Assembly (NCBI GenBank): GCA_963575645.1
Contig: OY754472.1
Coordinates: forward strand, 29,947,401 to 30,011,400
Length of the DNA: 64,000 nt
Source: Xanthostigma xanthostigma
Lineage: Eukaryota > Arthropoda > Insecta > Raphidioptera > Raphidiidae
Direction of reading: 5' to 3'
Shown: positions 57,139-64,000 of the stretch, piece after piece
Layout: every line of letters starts with the position of its first letter
Position numbering within the stretch: position 1 is the stretch's first letter
Notes under the pieces: generated by a model
What the model saw: only the letters and a program-made list of their open reading frames with translations
The model's database searches: none
What the model was told of the DNA's origin: nothing
Program-made: the position numbers and the translations under genes

Positions 57139-57724
57139 CTAGCGGTCCCAACCGGTTTCACCCGGGTGTAAAAGAACGAATGGGGAAGGGAGGAACACGA
57201 GTACACACATTCATCTTAGTTTACCGAGATGAATGTTGTGTCCAAATTTCATGATGATCGGAGTTACCGTTCAAAAGTTTTTGTCGATAAAAAGCAGTAT
57301 TTTATACTTTTTTTAACTAATATTTTTTTTTTAATTAATTAAATAAAATTAAAATAAATTTAAATGTAAGCCTTAGAAGAGCAATGTAGAAAATAAAAAA
57401 GAAAATAAAAATGTATTCGCCCAACGTAGGGCTCGAACCCACGACCCTGATATTGACAGTCGTGTGCTCTACCGATTGAGCTAGCCGGCGTTGTATTCTG
57501 ACAACGCTAATATGAGTATATTTAGTTAGTGCATTTCACCTGAATAGAAGCTTATTTTTGAGATACATTTTACAACATTTTTCATTAATGCTCCGCTCCT
57601 AATGCCTATAGCCTTCCTCGATAAATGAGCTATCCAACAAAAAAAATTTTTTTCAATTTGAACCAGTAGTTCCTGAGATTAGCGCGTTCAAACAAACAAA
57701 CTCTTTAGCTTTATATATCTCGAT
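57139..57724 (-). mobile_element. Helitron family A carrying a tRNA-Lys-like sequence
   Basis: The minus-strand 3' end (left) is hairpin CACCCGGGTGAAACCGG with CTAG at 57139-57142. The right end carries the family 5' blocks (CTCAGGAACTACTGGTTC; AAAGCTAAAGAGTTTGTTTG). Compared with 1787-2145 it has about 250 extra bp in the middle, including the tRNA-like segment. Confidence 0.85.
57418..57489 (-). pseudogene. tRNA-Lys-like pseudogene inside a Helitron
   Basis: On the minus strand, GGCTAGCTCAATCGGTAGAG (A-box region), AGGGTCGTGGGTTCGAGCCC (B-box region) and ACGTTGGGCG follow the eukaryotic tRNA-Lys(CUU) sequence closely. The anticodon loop reads CTGTCAA (GUC, not CUU), the anticodon stem is unpaired, and one C is lost from the 5' acceptor strand. 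It is therefore a decayed or re-coded copy, possibly a SINE head captured by the Helitron. Internal promoter boxes appear intact. Confidence 0.7.
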
Positions 57725-57823
57725 GCATTCAATTTCAGAACCTTGTCCGATTTCGGACATTGCCCGATGTGGCTCGGGCATTGTCGACATTGCCCGGATT
57801 CCGGACATTGACCGTAACATAAA

Positions 57824-58990
57824 TTCACCTGAAGACTAGTTTTAAATATTCACAAGTAGTTACGTAACACTAAGAAGTATATGAACACATGTTGTGATTT
57901 ATTTTTCTATTTTCTCTAAAAGTAATTTTCTTTAGAGCTTGACAGGTTATTTAGAATTCTGTCATTCTTTTACAACGAACACCGTACAATGAATAATCGT
58001 AAATACACTTGTGTTTATTGTGAGGAAGTAACTCATCTAAACATTTGAAATTGTTAACCTCTCTTCAGGAAGTCGGTACCACTAACTTTTCATAATAATG
58101 TAAACTTTCCGAGCACGATATAAATTAAGCGAGACTCTAAAAATGTTGCTCCATTCATTGTTCACAAAAATAGTACACCTTAAATCGCGTGACCGACTTA
58201 AACCAATTCCTGATTGGATTATTAAAAATAAATATTTATGAAATCATTGCCTTCTATGATAGATTTCAATTTATTAATACAGTCAATTTTCAAAATATAC
58301 TGTATAACAGTGAAATAAAAATTAATGTCAAATTAAACATAGAAATAACTGATTTGACATTAGCAGCGATGACGTCACAATATCAGAATATATTCAGACA
58401 AGCACACGTGTAAACTTAGTTAAAATTATGACGTCACTTCCACAAACTTTTTTAAAACTTTAAAACGTATAAGTTTCGATACATATCTATTTGTTATTAA
58501 ACTTGTCGATTTTTTATTGATTGATTTTAAAAAGAATAGTAGTCTTTGTACTCGTATCTTAAGCGTAAAGAATGTTATTATACGAATGTCAGTGAGTTTT
58601 TACAGTCTCGCGTGTCTTGCTACATTTTTGCACATACCCTCTATAAAATAGCTGGTTTTCATATAATTTTCTGTTGTCAATATTTTTGACAGTTGCTTAT
58701 GAAAATTACGCCTACTACCTATATATCAACAAATATTTTTAATGGTAACTGACAGGTCATTTATAGAAATAACTGTTGAATTGATTAGGTTGCATTTTTT
58801 TTTGTTTTACTTTACGTACTAGTGCTAAATGAGTCATTTTACGACCTTTATATTATAAAAGCAGCTATACGTATGTTTCATAAGGCGGTGTGCCAAAACA
58901 ATTTTATAGCCCGTAGGTAAAATTTCAACTTACTCTGAACACCTAGGTCCTAGATTATTTTTTTTAGTGAAAAATGTCATTTTTAACAAT
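57824..58990. other. Unannotated, presumed intronic
   Basis: AT-rich. 58590-58680 matches 32655-32770. The 74-codon frame at 58189-58413 has no recognisable features. Confidence 0.4.
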
Positions 58991-59009
58991 ATTCTTTTTT
59001 CTGTTCCAG

Positions 59010-59045
59010 GTATGTTCACTTCTATTCTCAAGATAGAGACATATT
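59010..59045 (+). CDS. Candidate 36-nt microexon 2 of the same host gene
   Basis: The acceptor ATATTCTTTTTTCTGTTCCAG, identical for more than 20 bases to that of microexon 1, precedes 36 nt followed by GTAAGTTT. In the phase used for microexon 1 it reads YVHFYSQDRDI, starting with one base of a split codon and ending with two (TT). Positions 1-4 match microexon 1, position 5 is Y for H and position 6 S for N, after which the two diverge. Identical length and phase mean either could occupy the same place in an mRNA, as in mutually exclusive exon pairs. The 36.8-kb separation is filled with transposable elements. Host gene unknown; expression not demonstrated. Confidence 0.6.
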
Positions 59046-59880
59046 GTAAGTTTTGTTTTTTAAATTATTTTTAATATTTTTTCAAAGGGTAAGAGGGTTT
59101 TATCAAACATGGCGCTCTGAGCGATCTTTTTATATATGAACTAAACTTTGCCTAAGTTTAAACTAAAAATATATTAAACCAAAATAATAAAAAAAATATT
59201 TTGAAGTTATTTAAAAAATCGACTGCAAATAGGTATATGAAAATTATTCTTTTTAGAGATATTGTGATTTATTTTTTGAGGTTATTCAATTTTATAATTT
59301 TTTTTCATTAATTATCATAATAATACAACTAAAAGGAACGGAAAAATGTATCAACAAACTTTTGCGAGATCCTTTAATAGTGCAAAGATTTTTTGAAACT
59401 AATTTGAAAACTTGTGTCTTAAAAGCGCTTGAATAATTGCGAACGTATGACTTTTTCCACGAATCGATTTGTAAAATGCAAAGAGAGGGTAGTATTACAG
59501 GTATTGTATACCTGTCTACTGTATTAGTATACCTCATACAGGACATACATTCTTCATAAAAAGTAAAGGAACATGTTTACAAACATTTGTCATTCAGTTC
59601 CTGTGAGATTGGAATATTTTTCATAGCCAAAATCTAATAAATATATATTTAATAAGCCTATTAATTTTTTTACTGAGTTCATCATTAATTAATAAGACAT
59701 TTTCTCTGTGCATTAGTTATAAAAATGAACCGTGTTTACTGTTTATGTTACGATCTATACCCGAATTCGGTCAATGACCGAAATAAATGCGCAAAACTAG
59801 TTTTGACCAACGAATATTGACAAACCCGAAATCTTACATTTAAACGGGTATTGAGTGTTATAAAATGAGCAAAACTAGTT
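59046..59880. other. Unannotated, presumed intronic
   Basis: AT-rich after the donor site. CCGAATTCGGTCAATGACCG near 59762 resembles the palindrome-rich ends of the 56584-57819 element. The 84-codon minus frame at 59292-59546 lacks features. Confidence 0.4.
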
Positions 59881-59881
59881 T

Positions 59882-60785
59882 TTCGTAAGAACAGCTTCGA
59901 TTTTAAGGTTTTTTTTTAAATTAGTTTTTTTATATTATTGAAAATCAGAAACATTTTGGACCGGGGAACGAATTATTTATATTGTTTAAGGGGTTGGGGG
60001 TAGTCAGAGGTATGAAGAAATTTTTAAAAAAATTTTTCGACAAAATTTAGTTTATTTTATAACGATAATAATATTTCAGCTAGACTTAACTAAATTTTCA
60101 AAAAAAAAAAATAATTTTGGACAAAGTTATAGCCATCTGTTGGACCCCTCTCACAAGTATAGGTAATGCATTGCGGTGACCATCATAACTTTGTGCTGAT
60201 TCATCCAAAATCAATAAAACAAAGAAAAGTCTTTAGTTTAATATAAAATCTAGGACTGAATCGATTTTTTTTTTGAAAATTAATAAAATGGTGGCTTTTA
60301 AAAGCTCACACCCGAATTTGCAAGGACAGATTGTTATAAAAACCAAAGTTTTCAACAAAAACAAAAATCCTTCAATCGAGTCCTTGTTTTTTTATGCCTT
60401 TAATAAGCCGTAAAAATGTCATTTAAATCCATCAAGTGGTTCTTGAATTTTAGTGGTCGCAGACTTCGAAAACATAGTTTCGAGAAAAACGCGTTTCAAG
60501 TTTTAGTCTTACCAACACCGAGTTATCTAATCCTGGGCCATATAATAATTATCTCGGAAACTATTTATTCAATTCACATGAAATTTTCAGGGAATATTTT
60601 CGAAACATCATACTACAAGAAAATACAAAAAAAAAAGAAATAGATTTTTTCAAAATCTTGACTATCTCTAACCCCTTAAACAATATAAATAATTCGTTCC
60701 CCGCCCCAAAATGTTTATGATTTTCAATAATATAAAAAAACTAAATTTTAAAAAAAATCATCATAATCGAAGCTGTTCTTGCGAA
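59882..60785. mobile_element. Long-TIR element, 904 bp
   Basis: Inverted ends of about 115 bp start TTCGTAAGAACAGCTTCGAT and include CGAATTATTTATATTGTTTA and AGGGGTT. The interior carries TCATTTAAATCCATCAAGTG and ATTATCTCGGAAACTA. No target duplication is clear and no transposase is present. Confidence 0.7.
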
Positions 60786-61333
60786 GTGCGAAGTATTGCC
60801 TGTTTTATGTATTCATTGACGCGACTATCTATTTTATTTGGAAAAACGTAAAAAAACAAATATATTATTCGACATTTACTTCCACGAAATAGATCGGGAT
60901 TGAACTGCCTTGTTATTATTGTTTTAAACCGAGATATGGTATAAAGAGCGGTCGTATAGCGAGGTATAGGCGTCTTCCCGAATTATTGTTGACATGATAT
61001 TATGTAGCAGCCACTTGATCAGAGTACAATGTACATGCATAAATAAAGGCAGTGTATGTAGACAGGTAGACTTGGAGGAGATAGACAGCATTGCGGAGTA
61101 GTGGGTGTGCTCTGAACCGAGACGACTGCTTCCGTTTCCCGTCCACCGATCCGCGTCCGCTTCTGTAGGGGGCACTTCTTTCTGTTTGTGCCTTTGCTAT
61201 ACTTATATACTGCTGGCCGTTTGCGACCATCTGTCACCTTGTTGACGCAATCCAACAAACTTTTATTTGGATAACTGAACTAAAAAAATCCCGGGAACCT
61301 TATTATTGTGTATCCTATGGCTATATTTTAATA
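60786..61333. other. Unannotated region
   Basis: Overlapping minus-strand frames of 76-83 codons (60924-61258) are in mutually exclusive phases and show no family features. Confidence 0.4.
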
Positions 61334-61550
61334 CTAGTGGTCCGGTCCGGCTTCGCCCGAATTTGTAGATTTCCAACGTTTTTTTCTTCGGCTTGTTGCA
61401 AAATTGGCCTCATCGAAAAGCGCTTTTATTTTAATGCTGAGGGTCTATTCTAAATATTGGTGAAAAAATTTTTGAAATCGGATGAGTATTGAGTAGCTTC
61501 GAAGATTACCTCCTACATCCAAACTTACAAACTTTACCTGTTACTTAATG
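61334..61550 (-). mobile_element. Helitron family H, copy 2
   Basis: The minus-strand 3' end reads TTCGGGCGAAGCCGGACCGG then ACCACTAG and T. The 5' part has GGATGTAGGAGGTAATCTTC. In line with 40375-40612. Confidence 0.75.
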
Positions 61551-63213
61551 CTATAAATCTAATAGGAATTTATTTTCCTGTTGACAGCATTGTTTTGATT
61601 GCGAAGATGTCTTTAAAAAAAAGGAATAATAGTTTGTACAATAAACAACCCTTTTTAACTCGAATTGTTCATTAGTTAATAACCAAAGACCGGACGGCAG
61701 GCCAGTTTGTTTTTAGATTTTTTTCTTATTATTGTATGCTAAATGCAATTATTGCATAATATGTAGTAATTGAGAAGTATTTTTAGATTTTTCTTTAATA
61801 AGTATTCTTTGTTGAGTTTTGTCTCTTCATCGCCGATTCGCTCCACCCGAGTACTTCTTTCGATCATTCAGGAAAAAGAATATTTGACTTCGACGTAATC
61901 CGATGTCAAATGTCAAAAAGCTTTGGGGGGACTAAATTTCGAATCGACATGATTTATCGAAGTTTCCGGTTTGTTTATCCTCTTCAAATAGGACGTTGTC
62001 CATTATAAGCTAAACGCTATACTTTTTCTAGGACAAAATCACATTTTAAGCTGAAAGTTTGGATAAACGGATACTTACGCCCGAAAAACTAAAGTGGACA
62101 TAAAAAATCATATTTTGTTTAAAAAAAATATATGTATTACACTTTGGAAAATCGGTGCCAAGACCATCAGATTCGAGTTGGATTTGGCAGACCCCTGTTT
62201 TTTCAAATCCTTGAATAATCTTCTGAAATGTGTATATGATTTCTTTCTTATTATTTTACATTACAGTTTCGTTTTCAATTCAGTAAAACTAATTCATAAA
62301 AGATTGTCGTGTTCATTGTTATATTATTTTTTTTACTATAATTAAATACGTAGGTATATATTTTGTGTAGGTTTCATTGTTCCAGCTAGTATTATATAAT
62401 AGATAAGAGGCTGTAATTTTTTTAGCGCTAGGTAAATTCATTAAACTGACGCCCTCAGATTATTCTGATGTTGGTATTTATAGTATTGTTGTACTGCAGT
62501 AATTATATAGAGCTAGTATACTAATGATAATGTACTTCAGCGTATGCGTTTTTATTACAGCATTGATAAACAGCGGCGGGTTTATAAAGATTTTAGATTA
62601 TAATCGATCCTTTTTATATTTGGACATATAGCCCAGTGCATTTAGAAATATTTTATAAGTGTGACCCAAAAATTTCAGATACATTTTTTCTTTTGTTGCT
62701 CATTCGCAAGGGTCTTCGATGGAGACCTTAACCCTGAATTTGCGCATTCTCCAAATTGCCCCGTCCACCGCCATCTTGGATTTTGTTTTTTTTCTTCAAT
62801 TGCTCATATCTCGCGTTCTAATAATCGCACAGCAATCATTCTGGGGTCGCTGGACTCGTCATGATTTACTCTTTAATTGAATGTCTGTCAAGTAAAACTC
62901 TCCAATCTACTGGAAAAAAGTTATTAGCGTCCAAAGTTTAAGTTCTTTTCCAAAAGTTCTTGCGCCCGGTTTTTCCGCGCGCATCTCTTTTCAGTGCATC
63001 TGACACCCCCACTGACAGTTTACTATTTAAAGTAGACTCAATTTCCAGTATTTTAAAAAAAAATTCATCCCAATCGGTTGATCCCTCGCCCACCAATCTA
63101 CGATCAAAGTTGCGCTTTTCATTTCGTGCTATTTTGAAGCCTCTAATACATGCGCTTCGCGCTGCATTTCTCGCTTTTGTAACTAATATAATGCAAATTA
63201 ATTAAGACCAATG
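61551..63213. other. Unannotated region
   Basis: No element ends recognised. 62660-63205 has a slightly higher GC content and two adjacent frames (67 and 81 codons) without domains. Confidence 0.4.
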
Positions 63214-64000
63214 ACATATTCGTTAAATCTGTGCTAAGAAAACGTTTTTTACATAAATTTTTACTTAAATTTATAACTCAGATCAATAGGGGTGTGTGTG
63301 AGTCGGACGAACATGTAAATATTTTGAGCCGGAACGAGATTACCCCCCTCCCCTTTTCGAGGATGCGGAACATGGTGGTAATATTAAAATTTCTCTTTGG
63401 GGTTGAGCAACCTCCCAAAACGGCCAAAAACCACCCCCGAACGGAGTTAAACGCGCATTACGTTATTCCCTTTCCGAAAAAATGTTTTTTACCTATTTTT
63501 GAGAATGATGAGCACGATGGAGTTGTTGAAAATTGCATTCGACTTTCACCAACCCCTTCGCCGGCCAAATCTCAGAATCCTCTGAAACGGGGAGATAACC
63601 CAATTATGCTGGTGATATGAAAAAAAAATCACCCGTTTTTGGGATCAGAGGTGAAGGGGTTGGTGAGAATCGACGGCAATTTTCAACACCAGCACCATGC
63701 TCAGCATCCTCAAAAACAAGAGTAAAACATTTCTTTCGGAAAGGGAATAACGTAATGCGCGTTTAACCCCGTTTGAGGGTGGTTTTTGTCCGTTTTGGAG
63801 GGTTGCTCAACCCTAAACTGAAATTTTAATATCACCACCGTGTTTCGCAACCTCGAAAATGGGGGGGAGGTAATCCCGTTTCGGCTCAAAATATTTACAT
63901 GGTCATCCGACTCACACACTCTACTATTGATCTGAGTTATAAATTTAAGTAAAAAATTAATGTAAACCGCGCATTCTTAGCACAGATTTAACAAAAATGT
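63214..64000. mobile_element. Fold-back element family K2, copy 2, cut by window end
   Basis: GTTAAATCTGTGCTAAG at the left is mirrored near 63992, and pairing continues to the last base, so the true end lies outside the window. The arms share ATGTAAATATTTTGAGCCG-like wording and the GAGGATG...GCAC phrase with 45504-46085. The 129-codon frame (63231-63620) and the 69-codon reverse frame are the same arm read from each side. Confidence 0.75.

Larger units (their letters stand above)
56584..57819. mobile_element. Element with palindrome-rich 50-bp inverted ends, carrying two insertions
   Basis: Ends TGTTACGG and CCGTAACA are flanked by TAAA at 56580-56583 and 57820-57823. Inside the ends, a block from ATGTCGACAATGCCCGAGCC to TCCGAAATCGGACAAGG is mirrored on the right almost perfectly. 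The block is itself made of small palindromes (GTCCGAAATCGGAC, GCCCGA...TCGGGC). A family E MITE and a family A Helitron occupy most of the interior. Confidence 0.75.

Noticed and set aside
61000-61258. Three overlapping minus-strand frames of 76-83 codons
   Set aside because: They occupy different phases of the same DNA and none has recognisable features.
63231-63620. 129-codon frame with a similar reverse frame at 63710-63919
   Set aside because: The similarity is explained by the inverted arms of a fold-back element. The related copy at 45572 is frameshifted, so there is no sign of protein-level constraint.

Overview
This window looks like AT-rich (roughly two thirds A+T, judged by eye) nuclear DNA of an insect. 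The evidence is a dense population of eukaryotic mobile-element remnants: Helitrons ending in CTAG|T, hAT and TA-target inverted-repeat elements, a LINE 3' end, a tRNA-headed SINE with an insect-type tail, and a repeat starting with the GTCGGACTCG...GGGTTCCGTA signature that I associate with insect genomes. I cannot fix the insect order. No open frame exceeds 130 codons and none looks like an ordinary exon, so the window is intergenic or, more likely, deep inside the introns of a very long gene on the + strand.

The main host-gene evidence is a pair of 36-nt microexon candidates on the + strand, at 22155-22190 and 59010-59045. Each follows the same polypyrimidine tract and acceptor (TTCTTTTTTCTGTTCCAG) and is followed by GTAAGTTT. 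In the same phase they read YVHFHNCFGVK and YVHFYSQDRDI, with mostly third-position differences over the shared YVHF. They may be alternative, possibly mutually exclusive, duplicated exons; the gene is not recognised.

Layout. 0-5 kb: a hAT-like element, two back-to-back Helitrons, a solo LTR whose promoter carries a canonical heat-shock element, and a tandem dimer with a hammerhead-like motif. 5-10 kb: one copy of a 400-bp dispersed repeat, a Helitron carrying a fold-back insertion, and a hAT element with a perfect 8-bp target duplication. 10-22 kb: a second copy of the 400-bp repeat, several fold-back elements with 12-13-bp target duplications, a pogo-like MITE, more Helitrons and a three-level nest at 20.3-21.7 kb. 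22-34 kb: microexon 1, a LINE 3' end, Helitron ends, a TA-flanked element and a SINE. 34-37.2 kb: two large TA-flanked fold-back elements. 37-54 kb: sparser, with Helitron remnants, tandem arrays, fold-backs and degenerate tRNA-like sequences. 54-64 kb: an interrupted insect repeat holding tandem arrays, a palindromic-ended element containing two later insertions, microexon 2, a long-TIR element, and a fold-back running to the window edge.

The most unusual system is a set of fold-back elements flanked by 12-14-bp direct repeats. Their arms carry a CTGAAGA / short stem / CGAAAC-GTC motif resembling a hammerhead ribozyme core. Ribozyme-bearing Penelope-like retroelements, or retrozyme-like non-autonomous relatives, would explain the ribozyme core, the target duplications and the inverted or tandem partial copies. 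This remains inference: no reverse transcriptase is present in the window.
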